DNA of 64,000 nucleotides from the NCBI RefSeq assembly GCF_001938945.1, contig NZ_MKIO01000029.1:1-64000 (forward strand), in the 5' to 3' direction. The position numbers and the translations under genes are program-made. Below the pieces are notes generated by a model. It made no database searches. It saw only the letters and a program-made list of their open reading frames with translations, and was not told the DNA's origin. Source of the DNA: Xaviernesmea rhizosphaerae (lineage in GTDB: Bacteria > Pseudomonadota > Alphaproteobacteria > Rhizobiales > Rhizobiaceae). Positions 43,835 to 53,722 of the stretch are shown in pieces (position 1 is the stretch's first letter; each line of letters begins with the position of its first letter).

Positions 43835-44659
43835 TTACGATCGCTCGTCCGTCTCGGCCAGATCGCGCGAAGAGGATGCGTCCGCATTGCGCGCGCGCTG
43901 GCGCTCGATCAGCCGGGCAGTGTGGATGGAGACCTCGTAGAGAAGGATGGCCGGCAGGGCAAGACCGATCTGGGAGACCGGGTCCGGCGGCGTCAGGATC
44001 GCCGCGGCGATGAAGGCGATGACGATCGCATATTTGCGCTTGGCCGCAAGATCGTCGGCCGTGACGATGCCGACACGGGCCAGAAGCGTGGTGATCACGG
44101 GCAGCTGGAACACCAGCCCGAAGGCGAAGATCAGCGACATGATCAGGCTGAGATATTCCGAGACCTTCGGCAGCAGCTGGATCGCCACCTTGCCGTCGCC
44201 ACCGCCCTGCTCCATCGTCAGGAAGAACCACATGACCATGGGCGTGAAGAAGAAATAGACCAGGCAGGCGCCGAGCAGGAACAGGATCGGCGAGGCGATC
44301 AGAAAGGGCAGGAACGCCGCGCGCTCGTTCTTGTAGAGGCCGGGCGCGACGAATTTGTAGACCTGATTGGCGATGACAGGGAAGGAGATCACCAGCGCGC
44401 AGAACATCGCCACCTTGATCTGGGTGAAGAAGAATTCCTGCGGCGCGGTATAGATCAGCTCGACCTGACGATGGTTGAGGCCCGCCCATTCCACCGACCA
44501 GCGAAAGGGCTGGACCAGAATGTTGAACAGCCCCTTGGCGAAATAGAAGCAGACAAGGAAGGCGACGAAAAACGCGCCGACCGCCCAGATCAGGCGGGAG
44601 CGCAGCTCGATCAGGTGCTCCATCAGGGGCTGGGGCTTGTCTTCGATATCGCCGCTCAT
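43835..44659 (-). CDS. tatC: Sec-independent protein translocase TatC
   Basis: This 274-residue protein has six predicted membrane segments. It starts with MSGDIEDKPQPLMEHLIELRSRLIWA, where the conserved E-L-R-x-R receptor region binds twin-arginine signals, and contains FSWxxE-like FRWSVEWAGL, PQEFFFTQIKVAMF and the FxxGxxFQLPV element FAFGLVFQLPVITTLLARVG. The C-terminal tail is charged. The ATG overlaps tatB by 4 nt. Likely clients in this window include the Tat-signal multicopper oxidase. Confidence 0.97.
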   Translation of the reverse strand: MSGDIEDKPQPLMEHLIELRSRLIWAVGAFFVAFLVCFYFAKGLFNILVQPFRWSVEWAGLNHRQVELIYTAPQEFFFTQIKVAMFCALVISFPVIANQVYKFVAPGLYKNERAAFLPFLIASPILFLLGACLVYFFFTPMVMWFFLTMEQGGGDGKVAIQLLPKVSEYLSLIMSLIFAFGLVFQLPVITTLLARVGIVTADDLAAKRKYAIVIAFIAAAILTPPDPVSQIGLALPAILLYEVSIHTARLIERQRARNADASSSRDLAETDERS

Positions 44660-45324
44660 GCCTCGGTCTCCCCGAAATGGCTGTTCGTCTTGCTGGGATC
44701 AACCGGCTTGCTGGGATCAAGCGGCTGGCCGGGATGGACCGGCAGGCGCCGATGCGGCGGGGCCTGGACATCGACCACGGCGAAGGAGGCCTTGCGCACA
44801 CGGCGGAGCGCCGGCTTGCCCGCACCGGCCCGCTCCCAGAGCTTGGCCTTCGCCCGGGTGTTGCGCAGCGCCTTGGGGCGCGGCGTCAGGCGCGGCTTCT
44901 GGCTCTCCGCCGGTCCGGCCTTCAACGGTGCGGCACGCACGGGCGTCACCGGCGCGGCATAGCTGTCGGTCTCGTCCAGAAGGGCGGAAGGAAAGGCGAA
45001 ATTCTGTGGGGGCGGCTCGTCGGAGACGGCGCGGTGCAGATCGGCCTTGATGTCATTGCCCATCTGGCGCAGCGGGTTCATCGCGTCGCGCAGGCTCTGG
45101 GCCGGGTTCAGCCGCTGGGCGTCGCTGATATGGCGTCGGACCTCGTCGAGATCCGCCTCGCGCAGGGCATCATCGAATTGCCGGCGGAAATCGGTCGCCA
45201 TGCCGCGCATGCGCGACATCATCCGGCCAAATGTCCGCAGCATCCCCGGGAGCTCCTTAGGCCCCACGAAGATGATCATCACCACCGCGATGACGACAAG
45301 TTCCGTCCAGCCGACATCCAGCAT
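44656..45324 (-). CDS. tatB: Sec-independent protein translocase TatB
   Basis: This 222-residue protein has an N-terminal membrane helix with the TatB signature (MLDVGWTELVVIAVVMIIFVGPKELPGML; Gly-Pro hinge near 21), an amphipathic helix and a charged region (RMRGMATDFRRQFDDALREADLDEVRRHI). A long C-terminal tail from about residue 100 is basic and Pro/Ala-rich and probably disordered, longer than in enteric bacteria. It contains a DPSKPVDPSK repeat near the end. It overlaps tatC by 4 nt and follows tatA by 126 bp. Confidence 0.95.
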   Translation of the reverse strand: MLDVGWTELVVIAVVMIIFVGPKELPGMLRTFGRMMSRMRGMATDFRRQFDDALREADLDEVRRHISDAQRLNPAQSLRDAMNPLRQMGNDIKADLHRAVSDEPPPQNFAFPSALLDETDSYAAPVTPVRAAPLKAGPAESQKPRLTPRPKALRNTRAKAKLWERAGAGKPALRRVRKASFAVVDVQAPPHRRLPVHPGQPLDPSKPVDPSKTNSHFGETEA

Positions 45325-45450
45325 GGCGACGCCTCTAAACCAACCTTAAGGGCCGGCGGCCGGCCGCATGGGGCCGATGCCGCGCGCTAAGCCCGCCTGT
45401 TCCTGGGAAAGCGCCGCCGGCAGGATCTGCCCGGCGGCATACCGGTCTTG

Positions 45451-45663
45451 TCAGCGAACTTCGTCGGACTTGTGATCGACGGTGCGTCCATCGACGGTCT
45501 TGCTCGTCGTCGCATCGGCATGCTCGTCGTCCGACATGCCCTTCTTGAAGCTCTTGATGCCCTTGGCGACATCGCCCATCAGCTCCGGAATCTTGCCGCG
45601 TCCAAAGAGGAGCAGCACGACAACCAGCACGATCAGCCAGTGCCAGATGCTAAAAGAACCCAT
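45451..45663 (-). CDS. tatA: Sec-independent protein translocase TatA
   Basis: This 70-residue pore-forming Tat subunit has [42 protein letters not shown] in order: membrane helix, F-G-R-G-K-I-P hinge, amphipathic helix. A short acidic/polar tail follows. The FGRG hinge distinguishes TatA/E from TatB. It follows scpB by 141 bp and precedes tatB. Confidence 0.97.
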   Translation of the reverse strand: MGSFSIWHWLIVLVVVLLLFGRGKIPELMGDVAKGIKSFKKGMSDDEHADATTSKTVDGRTVDHKSDEVR

Positions 45664-45804
45664 AATCCAGTCTCCCCTTGAAGTCTGCGGATGGCGCCGA
45701 TGTAAGCGGTTCGCCCACTCTTTTCAAACAGCACTTTGTGTCGCTCGTTATCGGAAAGCGTGACATCACGCAATCCTGATGGACATGTCAGCCACCTTTG
45801 TCCG

Positions 45805-46515
45805 TCAATCCGCGGCATCGGGCGCGCCGCCGGGCGGCAGCAGGACGAGTTCTTCCAGATCCTGCGGCGTGATCGGATCTTCTTCCGGACCCAGCGTGTC
45901 CGATTCGGCCGGGATCGGCAGAGAGAGGCCGGAGGAGATCCGCCCGCTGATCAGGCCGGCCGCCTTGAGATCTTCCACCGCCGGCAGATCGCGCAGATCC
46001 TCCAGCCCGAAGTGATCGAGAAAATCGCGGGTGGTGCCGAAGGTGACGGGCCGGCCGGGCGTGCGCCTCCGGCCGCGAAAGCGCACCCAGCCCGCCTCCA
46101 TCAGCACGTCGAGCGTACCCTTGGAGGTCTGCACGCCGCGCACCTCCTCGATCTCCGCGCGCGTCACCGGCTGGTGATACGCGATGATCGCCAGCACCTC
46201 CATGGCCGCGCGCGAGAGCTTGCGCGGCTCGGCCTGGCCGTCCGCCAGCACGCGCGCGAGATCGGCGGCCGTGCGGAAGGCGAAGCTTTGGCCGATCTGC
46301 ACGAGATTGACACCCCGGTCGCGATACTGCGCCTTCAGCCGCGCCATGACGGCGCCGGCATCGATGCCAGCGGGCAGTCGCTCGGCGATATAGGCGAGCG
46401 AGACCGGCTCGGCGGCAGCAAAGACGATGGCTTCCGCCACGCGCTCGGCCTCGGCCGCCCCCGCCGCGTCGATATCAGCCGGAAGCGCCCTGCCCTTGGC
46501 CGCATCAGCCCTCAT
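45805..46515 (-). CDS. scpB: Segregation and condensation protein B
   Basis: This 236-residue SMC-complex subunit has two winged-helix domains. The start MRADAAKGRALP overlaps the end of scpA by 11 nt; further upstream Met codons lie inside scpA in another frame. Family signatures are VAEAIVFAAAEPVSLAYIAERLP near 24, LSRAAMEVLAIIAYHQPVTRAEIEEVRGVQTSKGTLDVLMEAGWV near 100, and PVTFGTTRDFLDHFGLEDLRDLP. The C-terminus is acidic. ScpA and ScpB form the kleisin subcomplex with SMC for chromosome segregation. Confidence 0.96.
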   Translation of the reverse strand: MRADAAKGRALPADIDAAGAAEAERVAEAIVFAAAEPVSLAYIAERLPAGIDAGAVMARLKAQYRDRGVNLVQIGQSFAFRTAADLARVLADGQAEPRKLSRAAMEVLAIIAYHQPVTRAEIEEVRGVQTSKGTLDVLMEAGWVRFRGRRRTPGRPVTFGTTRDFLDHFGLEDLRDLPAVEDLKAAGLISGRISSGLSLPIPAESDTLGPEEDPITPQDLEELVLLPPGGAPDAAD

Positions 46516-47389
46516 GCGCCGCCTCCATCCTGCGGATCTCTTCCTCGGAAAAGCGGCGGCGCCCGCCGCGCATCTCGATCGGCGCGAAGGCGCAGGACTG
46601 GCGCATGTCCATGCGCCCCTCCCGCACCAGTTCGAGCGAGGCGGCAAAGGCGCTGGCCAGTGCGGTGACGCGCGCCTGCGGCTCGGCGAGATAATCGAGA
46701 AGGAAGGCATCGAGCCGCGTCCAGCGCCCCGGGGCCTCCTGCAGCAGCCGGGCGAGCGTCAGCCGCGCCTCGGCCAGCGACCAGACCGCGCGGCGGGCAA
46801 TGGTGACACGGGTTTCCGCCGGGCGCTGGCGCAGCCGCGCATAGGCCTCGACCAGATCGAACAGTGCGGCGTCGAAACGGCGTCCACCTTCCACGGGCGC
46901 ATGCTCGGGCGCGCCGCGGGCAAAGACGTCGCGTCCCAGCCGGGGACGCTCGCCGAGCGCCTGCGCCAAGGTGCGCACCTCCTCCAGCCGCTGCAGCCGG
47001 CGCGCCAGCGCTTCGGCCATTTCCTCGCCGGAGGGCTCGTCATCCTGCTTCTTCGGCAGCGGCAGCAAGAGCCGGCTTTTCAGATAAGCAAGCCAGGCCG
47101 CCATCACCAGATAATCAGCCGCCAGTTCCAGGCGCAGATGCCGGGCGCGGGCGACGAAGGCGATATATTGCTCGGCCAGCGACAGCACGGAGAGCCGCGC
47201 CAGATCGACCCGCTGGTTGCGGGCCAGATGCAGCAGGAGGTCGAGCGGCCCTTCAAAGCCCGCGAGATCCACCACGAGCGCTTCCCCTTCACCTGGCAGA
47301 GCCTGCGCCGCCGCAGGTGCGGCCAAAGGCTGCTCCGGCGAGGCGTCGGCCTGCAGGCCTTCGGGCCATGCCTGTTCGTCATCCAGCAT
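46505..47389 (-). CDS. scpA: Segregation and condensation protein A (kleisin)
   Basis: This 294-residue kleisin subunit has the N-terminal SMC-binding part with EALVVDLAGFEGPLDLLLHLARNQRVDLARLSVLSLAEQYI at residues 31-72, typical of ScpA, then DYLVMAAWLAYLKSRLLLP, a charged centre, and a C-terminal winged helix with ASLELVREGRMDMRQSCAFAPIEMR. It overlaps scpB by 11 nt and starts 54 bp after nagZ, so nagZ-scpA-scpB is a likely transcription unit. Confidence 0.96.
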   Translation of the reverse strand: MLDDEQAWPEGLQADASPEQPLAAPAAAQALPGEGEALVVDLAGFEGPLDLLLHLARNQRVDLARLSVLSLAEQYIAFVARARHLRLELAADYLVMAAWLAYLKSRLLLPLPKKQDDEPSGEEMAEALARRLQRLEEVRTLAQALGERPRLGRDVFARGAPEHAPVEGGRRFDAALFDLVEAYARLRQRPAETRVTIARRAVWSLAEARLTLARLLQEAPGRWTRLDAFLLDYLAEPQARVTALASAFAASLELVREGRMDMRQSCAFAPIEMRGGRRRFSEEEIRRMEAAHEG

Positions 47390-47443
47390 GGGACGGGTCC
47401 CCCGGAGAGGGGCAGAGGATGCGGCGCATCGCCATGGTGCGGC

Positions 47444-48460
47444 TCAAGCCAGGGCCAGAAGGCTGGCGAATTCCTCGCGCAACGCCGGCTCGTCGGCCGG
47501 CTCGGCCGGGCGGAACGCGGCGCGGGCCGCTGTCGCGCGTGCCAGCCCCTCGCCTGCGAGCGGCGGCACGACGGCTGCGACCGCCGTCATCTCCTCCATG
47601 ATGCCATGGCAATGCAGCACCAGATCCAGCCCCGCACCGATGATATTGCGAGCCCGTGTCGCCATGTCGCCATCAAGCGCATTCATCGACACGTCGTCCG
47701 ACATCAGCAGACCCTTGAAGCCGATATGGCCGCGAATGATCTCGTCCACGACCTTGCGCGAGGTGGTGGCCGGCCGCTCGGGATCGATCGCGGTGAAGAC
47801 CATATGGGCCGACATGGCCATGGTCTCGTCCTTCATCGCCACGAAGGGCTTGAAGTCGGTCTCCTCCAGGAGCGCGCGGGGCGCATCGACGATCGGCAGC
47901 TTGTGATGGCTATCGACGAAGGCTCGGCCATGGCCGGGCATGTGCTTGATGACCGGCTGCACGCCGCCGGCCTTCAGGCCATCGGCGACGGCGCGGGCAA
48001 CCGCGACCACGGTCTCGACATCGCGTCCATAGGCGCGGTTGCCGATCACGTCACTGCCGCCTTCGAGCGGCACGTCCAGAACCGGCAGGCAATCGATGTT
48101 GATGCCGAAGCGCTGCAGGTCATGGGCGATCAGCCGGCCATGCAGCCAAGCGGCGCGCAGCCCTTTTTCCGCATCCTGCCCATAGACGGCGCCCAGCGCC
48201 GCGCCATTCGGATAGGCCGGGACGATCGGCGGGCGGATGCGCTGCACGCGGCCGCCCTCCTGGTCGATCAGCACCGGCGCGGTCTCGTCGCCGATCGACT
48301 CGCGCAGGGACGCCACGAGATCGGCGATCTGCCCGGGCTCTGCGATGTTGCGCCCGAACAGGATGAAGCCCCAAGGGCGTTCGTCGGCGAAAAAGGCCTT
48401 TTCGTCGGCAGTGAGGCTCAGGCCCTTGCAGCCCGAAATGAAGGATTTTGATTCGCTCAT
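47444..48460 (-). CDS. nagZ: Beta-N-acetylhexosaminidase (glycoside hydrolase family 3)
   Basis: This 338-residue cytoplasmic enzyme removes GlcNAc from anhydro-muropeptides in peptidoglycan recycling. NagZ signatures are PWGFILFGRNIAEPGQI near residue 28, VLIDQEGGRVQRIRPP near 65, VIKHMPGHGRAFVDSHHKLP near 165 (the catalytic His-Asp loop), and GLLMSDDVSMNALDGD near 248 (nucleophile Asp). The start MSESKSFISGC is the family-like one; another ATG lies four codons upstream, and neither has a clear ribosome-binding site. It follows the SPOR gene but is separated from it by a terminator-like hairpin. Confidence 0.95.
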   Translation of the reverse strand: MSESKSFISGCKGLSLTADEKAFFADERPWGFILFGRNIAEPGQIADLVASLRESIGDETAPVLIDQEGGRVQRIRPPIVPAYPNGAALGAVYGQDAEKGLRAAWLHGRLIAHDLQRFGINIDCLPVLDVPLEGGSDVIGNRAYGRDVETVVAVARAVADGLKAGGVQPVIKHMPGHGRAFVDSHHKLPIVDAPRALLEETDFKPFVAMKDETMAMSAHMVFTAIDPERPATTSRKVVDEIIRGHIGFKGLLMSDDVSMNALDGDMATRARNIIGAGLDLVLHCHGIMEEMTAVAAVVPPLAGEGLARATAARAAFRPAEPADEPALREEFASLLALA

Positions 48461-48640
48461 GTGTGCGATCATAGGGCGCGTCCGGCGGCAAAGCGAAGGC
48501 ACCGCACCCGGCATCGACGCTCTCAGGCGCGTTTTCACCGGATTTCCGGTGGATAACCGGTTCTTACGAGAGGCTGGAGCTGACAGCATGCAGCACCGCC
48601 GGCCCGTCGGCCGCGCGCCTCGCCTCCACCGGAAACGCGA

Positions 48641-48668
48641 AACGCCGCGAGAGCGATCTCGCGGCGTT
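48641..48668 (-). terminator. Terminator after the SPOR-domain gene
   Basis: A perfect 12-bp stem, AACGCCGCGAGA and its complement, has a 4-nt loop. On the minus strand it is followed by TCGCGTTT, a weak U-tract, 44 nt after the SPOR gene stop. Termination may be partial. Confidence 0.6.
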
Positions 48669-48711
48669 GTCGATCGATCTGGCCCAGGCTCTCTGGCCCA
48701 GGCTATCGGGC

Positions 48712-51564
48712 TCAGCGCGTGACGAGGCAGGAGCCGCCGGCGGCCTTCAGCTTGTCGCAGAGCGCATTGGCATCGGCGCGGGAGCCGGCGGCGATGCGCA
48801 CGCGGTAGTAGGTGCCCTTGCCGGCAATGTCCGCCTTGCGGATCTCGACGCTGCGGCCGCCGATGACGCTGGCGAATTTGCCGGACATCTTCTGATAGGA
48901 CGCCTTGGCATCGGCCTCGCTCGGCAGCGAGGCGACCTGGATGACATAGTCGCCCGTGGAGGCCGAGGCCGGCGCGGCCGCAGGCGCGATGGCCGCCGTC
49001 TGCACGGGTGCGGCCGGCTGGGCGGCGGGCGTTACGGGCTTGGCGGCAGCGGCGGGCAGCTTTGCCACGGCGGGGGCCCTGGCCGACGTCGGCACAGGCA
49101 CATGCGTGTCGACGGCAGCGACCTGCGTGGCCGCCTCGTCATGCAGACCCGCCAGGTTGGCGTTCGGCAATGCGCTCGTCATCTCGCCAGGCGCCGTGCG
49201 GCTGGTGCTCTGCGCCAGCGACGGGCGGATCGCGCCGGCGCCGGCATCGGCCGCCGGATCATCCGGCTCCTCGCGGGCGACCAGCGTTCCATCCGGCTTG
49301 ACCACCATGGTGCGCACCTTGCGCGGCGGCAGGGCCGGCGCGTGATCGCTTGCGGCAGCGCCGGAAACCGCGCCGCCATCCTCAGCGACGAGACGCTCGG
49401 CCCCGTCATCGCCGACCATGTCGTTCTCGCCTTCCAGCGGCAGGCTTTCCGGCGTCAGCGTGCGCTGGACCACGTCCATCGGCTGTTCCTCGGAGGTGAC
49501 AAGCTCATCCTGCCGCGGCGCCGCTTCGCTGCCGCCGGACACGCGGTCATAGACAGCCTTGTCCTGGTTCGGCACGGTCTTGCCGCCCTTTTCGACCGGC
49601 ACCATCTTGCTCGGCGACTTGTCGGCCAGGATGATCTGCGGTTCGCCGCTGGCCATGCTGGTGGCTTTGCCGCCGAAGAGGCTGTAGGCGACGCCCGCGC
49701 CGGCCACCAGAACCACGACGGCAGCCGAGGCCAGCAGGACGAGACGGCGCGACGAACGGGGCTCCTCGATCTGGCTGACGGCATCTTCCGGGTAGAGCGG
49801 ATCGAAGCCCTGGCGGCCATCGGCCTGGCGCTCGGCGAAGGTGCGGCGGAAGTCCTCTTCCATGGCGCGCTCGAAAGCCTCGTCGGCCATGCCGATCGGC
49901 ACGACCGGCGCGCGGCCGAAGGGCTCGGCGCGCTGCGCGGACGGCGCTTCATGGCTGGCCGGGCGCGGCGCGGCGGCGCGCGGCGCCGGTTGGAACAGCT
50001 GGGCCATCTCCGCGTCGATATCGAGATCATAGTCGCTGGCATGGGCCATCGGCTTGACCGGCTCGTTCACCGGCAGCTGGGGCACGTCCAGCTCGGCGAT
50101 CGGCGTCACCTGCTCCTCGGCTTCGGCAAGCAGGGCCGGATCGAAAGCGAACTCGTCCTCCTCGATCGCCTCGGGCTCCGGCATCACCTGAAGAGGCGGC
50201 ATCACCGGCTGGGACGCCATCATCTGGCCCGGAACGGGCTGGACGGGATCGCGCTCGACCGGAATGGCAGGGGCCATCATCGCCTGAGCCGGCATCGCCT
50301 GAACCGGCGCGGGTGCCGCTGGCGGCTGCCGCACCGGCATGGCGACCTGCTGGACCGGCTGCGCCGGGCGCACCGGTGCCGGAGCGACGGGAGCGGGATG
50401 AACGGCAGCCTCGACGACCGGCGTCCGGGCAGGCGCCGGCGGCGCCACCACGGGCGCATCCGCCATCGGGGCGACAGCCGCCATGTCCAGGCTTTCGGCT
50501 TCCAGCCCCATGTCGAGATCCGACAGGTCGAAGGCGAAATCATCGAGATCGATCTCAGGCTCGGCATTGGCCTGCGGCGCGATGGGGGCCTGCGGCGCGA
50601 CATGGGACTGCGGCACGACGGAGGCCTGCGGCGCAACCGGGACCTGCGGCGGCGCGACGGACGGCTGCGCAGCAGCGGCCACAGGGGGAACCGGTTCGCT
50701 CTGGCTGACGGGGCGGGCAAAGCTGCGCCCCCCGCCGGCCTGGCCGGCCATGGTCGGCGTGGCCCGGGTGAAATTCGGCGTGAAGGGATAGCTGCTCTTG
50801 CGCGCGACCGGCTCGGGCGCCGGCGCCTGGGCCGGTCGCTGGGCCACCGGCGGCACGGGGAAGCGCGCGACATCGGACAGGAGCGCATCCGCCGTCACCG
50901 GCTCGACGAAGGAGGGCACGGGCGCGAAGCCGGAGGGCGCAGCCGGTGCGGTCGCCTGCACGGCGGGGGCGCGCGGCGGCGCAACGGGCTCCGGCGCGAC
51001 AGGCCGGGCTTCAACGGTGCGTGCTTCGACAGGGCGCGCCTCAACAGGCTCGAGATGCAGCGACTGGGTCAGCTCATCCGCCAGATCGAAATCGAGAGAC
51101 GGTTCTGACACGGGCGCCATGACAGGCTCCACCCGATGGGCGACCGGCGCGATCGGCTCGGCGCGCGGGATGGGCGCGATCTCGGCCGCCTGAGGCAAAG
51201 GCTGCGGCATGACGCGGACGGGCTCGGCAACGGGCGCGGCCGCAGCCGGCGGGGCCATCGGCGGCTCGACGCGGACGGGCTGGACAGGCTGGGCCGCTAC
51301 GGGCTGTGCCGGCATGACCGGCTCGACCACCGGCGCGGGCGCGGCGGCGTCCTCGAACATGCCGAGCTCGCGCAGGAGTTCGGCTTCCAGGTCGAAGGCA
51401 GGCTCGACCCGGACGCGCTCTTGCTGACGCTCCAGCTCGCGCAATTGGTGAACGGCAGGGCGGCTGTCATCGCCGACGATGCGGGCGAGCTCGGCCAACG
51501 GGTCGTCCTTCGCAAAGGAAGCAACGTTGCGGTCGTCGCTCAGCGCCAATTGTTTCTCTGCCAT
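48712..51564 (-). CDS. Large membrane protein with C-terminal SPOR domain
   Basis: This 950-residue protein has a single membrane segment near residues 607-630 (RLVLLASAAVVVLVAGAGVAYSLFGG). The ~605-residue cytoplasmic part is almost wholly Pro/Ala/Val-rich low complexity with islands such as AFDLSDLDMGLEAESLD. The periplasmic part ends in a SPOR domain (YVIQVASLPSEADAKASYQKM, then YYRVRIAAGSRADANALCDKL), which binds denuded glycan at division sites. Orientation (N inside) is inferred from the domain. It is FtsN-like in layout but far longer. ATG is preferred to GTG three codons earlier, because that GTGGAGAG is the ribosome-binding site. It lies 61 bp after argS in the same direction. Confidence 0.9.
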   Translation of the reverse strand: MAEKQLALSDDRNVASFAKDDPLAELARIVGDDSRPAVHQLRELERQQERVRVEPAFDLEAELLRELGMFEDAAAPAPVVEPVMPAQPVAAQPVQPVRVEPPMAPPAAAAPVAEPVRVMPQPLPQAAEIAPIPRAEPIAPVAHRVEPVMAPVSEPSLDFDLADELTQSLHLEPVEARPVEARTVEARPVAPEPVAPPRAPAVQATAPAAPSGFAPVPSFVEPVTADALLSDVARFPVPPVAQRPAQAPAPEPVARKSSYPFTPNFTRATPTMAGQAGGGRSFARPVSQSEPVPPVAAAAQPSVAPPQVPVAPQASVVPQSHVAPQAPIAPQANAEPEIDLDDFAFDLSDLDMGLEAESLDMAAVAPMADAPVVAPPAPARTPVVEAAVHPAPVAPAPVRPAQPVQQVAMPVRQPPAAPAPVQAMPAQAMMAPAIPVERDPVQPVPGQMMASQPVMPPLQVMPEPEAIEEDEFAFDPALLAEAEEQVTPIAELDVPQLPVNEPVKPMAHASDYDLDIDAEMAQLFQPAPRAAAPRPASHEAPSAQRAEPFGRAPVVPIGMADEAFERAMEEDFRRTFAERQADGRQGFDPLYPEDAVSQIEEPRSSRRLVLLASAAVVVLVAGAGVAYSLFGGKATSMASGEPQIILADKSPSKMVPVEKGGKTVPNQDKAVYDRVSGGSEAAPRQDELVTSEEQPMDVVQRTLTPESLPLEGENDMVGDDGAERLVAEDGGAVSGAAASDHAPALPPRKVRTMVVKPDGTLVAREEPDDPAADAGAGAIRPSLAQSTSRTAPGEMTSALPNANLAGLHDEAATQVAAVDTHVPVPTSARAPAVAKLPAAAAKPVTPAAQPAAPVQTAAIAPAAAPASASTGDYVIQVASLPSEADAKASYQKMSGKFASVIGGRSVEIRKADIAGKGTYYRVRIAAGSRADANALCDKLKAAGGSCLVTR

Positions 51565-51625
51565 TCTCTCCACTCACGCTAATCAGACTCGGTCTGCCAG
51601 TGCATTGTGCGGAAATGGTGACTGC

Positions 51626-53383
51626 TTATCGCATTTCCTCGGGGGCATCCGTGCCTGTGATCGACAGGCCGGACTTGAGAACCGAGGCAACAGCGTGCAC
51701 CAACCCTAGTCTGGCTATCGTCAATTCTCGGTTTTTATCGTTAACAAAACGTAAGCTCGTATTGTCCTTGCCCTTGTTCCAGTGCCCGTGGAAGGCGCTG
51801 GCGAGGTCGTAGAGGTAGAAGGCGATGCGGTGCGGCTCCTGTGCGAGCGCTGCCGCCTCGACGACGCGGGGATATTCCGCCAGTTTCGCTACCAGCTGCA
51901 ACTCATTGGAATCGTTGAGCTGCGGCAGCGCCGCCACCATCTCCTCAACGGAGGGCGAGAAGCCCGGAAAGGCCTCGGCCGCCTGCCGGAAGACCGAGCG
52001 GCAGCGCGCATGCGCATATTGCACATAAAAGACCGGATTGTCCTTGGACTGCTCCGTCACCTTGGCAAAATCGAAGTCGAGAGGCTCCGAGGCCTTACGG
52101 TAGATCATCATGAAGCGGACGCTGTCGCGGCCGACCTCCTCGACCACGTCGCGCAGCGTGACGAAATCGCCCGAGCGCTTGGACATCTTCACCGGCTCGC
52201 CATCGCGGAAGAGCTTGACGAGCTGGGTCAAGAGCACGGTCAGCGTCACCGTGCCGCCGGAGACGGCGCGCGCCAGCGCCTCCAGCCGCTTGACGTAGCC
52301 GCCATGGTCGGCGCCCAGCACATAGATCATCTGCTCGAAGCCGCGGTCGTACTTGTTCTTGAAATAGGCGACGTCGGCGGCGAAATAGGTGAAGCTGCCG
52401 TCCGACTTCATCAGCGGCCGGTCGATATCGTCGCCTACCTCGGTGGAGCGGAACAGCGTCTGCTCGCGGTCTTCCCAATCCTCCGGCAGCTGCCCCTTCG
52501 GCGGCGGCAGCGCGCCCTTGTAGACATGGCCCTTGAAGGTGAGGTCGTTGATAGCCGACAGGATCGGGCCGCCATTGCCTTCATGCAGCGTGCGCTCGGA
52601 GAAGAACACGTCGTGATGGACATTGAGCGCGGCGAGATCGTCGCGGATCATCGCCATCATCGCGTCGATCGCCCTGTTCTTGACGATCGGCACCCATTCG
52701 CTTTCCGGCATGGCGGCAAGCCGCGCGCCGTATTCCTCAGCCAGCGCTTGGCCGACGGGCACGAGATAATCACCCGGATAGAGCCCCGGCGGGATCTCGC
52801 CAATCGTCTCGCCCAGCGCCTCGCGATAGCGCAGGAACACCGAGCGCGCGAGCACGTCGATCTGCGAGCCGGCATCGTTGATGTAATATTCCTTGGTCAC
52901 CTGCCAGCCGGCATAGGCGAGCAGATTGGCCAGCGTGTCGCCCACCACCGCGCCCCGGCAATGGCCGACATGCATCGGGCCGGTCGGGTTGGCCGAGACA
53001 TATTCGACATTGATCGGCTTGCCGCCGCCGATCCGGCTGCGGCCGAAATCCTCGCCCGCCAGGACGGCCGCCTTCAGCACCTTCTGCCAATAGGCCACGG
53101 ACAGGCGGATATTGATGAAGCCGGGGCCGGCGACCGAGACCTCGGCCACGTCGGCATCGCGGCCCAGCGCCTCGGCGATCAGGCCGGCCAGCGCGCGCGG
53201 ATTGGTGCCGAGCGGCTTGGCCAGCACCATCGCCGCATTGGTGGCGACATCGCCATGCGCCGCGTCGCGCGGTGCTTCGACCGTGACGCGCGACAGATCA
53301 ACGCCACCGTCCTTCTCGCGAACGATATCAAGGGTTTCCAGAAGTTTTTTAATTCTGTCTTCAAAGTCGGTGAAGAGATTCAT
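51626..53383 (-). CDS. argS: Arginyl-tRNA synthetase
   Basis: This 585-residue class I synthetase has an N-terminal Add-1-like domain ([22 protein letters not shown]), the HIGH motif in [19 protein letters not shown] near residue 125, the KMSK-like [16 protein letters not shown] near 402, and a helical anticodon-binding domain ending [14 protein letters not shown]. The start chosen is [11 protein letters not shown]; an ATG three codons upstream is also open. argS followed by the SPOR gene and nagZ is a common alphaproteobacterial order. Confidence 0.97.
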   Translation of the reverse strand: MNLFTDFEDRIKKLLETLDIVREKDGGVDLSRVTVEAPRDAAHGDVATNAAMVLAKPLGTNPRALAGLIAEALGRDADVAEVSVAGPGFINIRLSVAYWQKVLKAAVLAGEDFGRSRIGGGKPINVEYVSANPTGPMHVGHCRGAVVGDTLANLLAYAGWQVTKEYYINDAGSQIDVLARSVFLRYREALGETIGEIPPGLYPGDYLVPVGQALAEEYGARLAAMPESEWVPIVKNRAIDAMMAMIRDDLAALNVHHDVFFSERTLHEGNGGPILSAINDLTFKGHVYKGALPPPKGQLPEDWEDREQTLFRSTEVGDDIDRPLMKSDGSFTYFAADVAYFKNKYDRGFEQMIYVLGADHGGYVKRLEALARAVSGGTVTLTVLLTQLVKLFRDGEPVKMSKRSGDFVTLRDVVEEVGRDSVRFMMIYRKASEPLDFDFAKVTEQSKDNPVFYVQYAHARCRSVFRQAAEAFPGFSPSVEEMVAALPQLNDSNELQLVAKLAEYPRVVEAAALAQEPHRIAFYLYDLASAFHGHWNKGKDNTSLRFVNDKNRELTIARLGLVHAVASVLKSGLSITGTDAPEEMR

Positions 53384-53722
53384 CAAGCCCATCCGCCGGC
53401 GCGCCGCGACGCATTGCCCGTCGGCGGCTGCCGGTCCATCACGTTTCCGGCCGCCCCTTGGCCGATGGGGACAAGGCGATGCGGCCGCTTTTCATTTGGC
53501 GGCATGCGCAAGCGCATGCCCCGTCGATCCTGAATATCGGCCGCGCGGGCGGCCCTGCCGGCTTCCTGCTTCGCCAGAGGGCGACAGATCAGGCCGCGGC
53601 CGTCGATAACCTTCGGCGAGAACGACGTAAGATTTCGCGCCGCCTGGCCCGTCCCGGGCCGGCCCCCGCATCGCATCCCGCCTGCATTTTTTGCCGGCGG
53701 GACACCCGTTTAGGGCGATGCT
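53384..53722. other. Intergenic region between dgt and argS
   Basis: No gene is seen. The right edge carries TAGAGCATCG on the minus strand (plus-strand 53716-53725), a 10-nt remnant of the RIME-like element head that includes the dgt stop codon. The argS promoter should be near 53400-53450 on the minus strand, but no clear boxes stand out. Confidence 0.4.

Noticed and set aside
48667..51108. 813-codon plus-strand frame opposite the SPOR gene
   Set aside because: Gly/Arg/His-rich composition is the complement of a Pro/Ala-rich coding strand; there is no domain or start signal.
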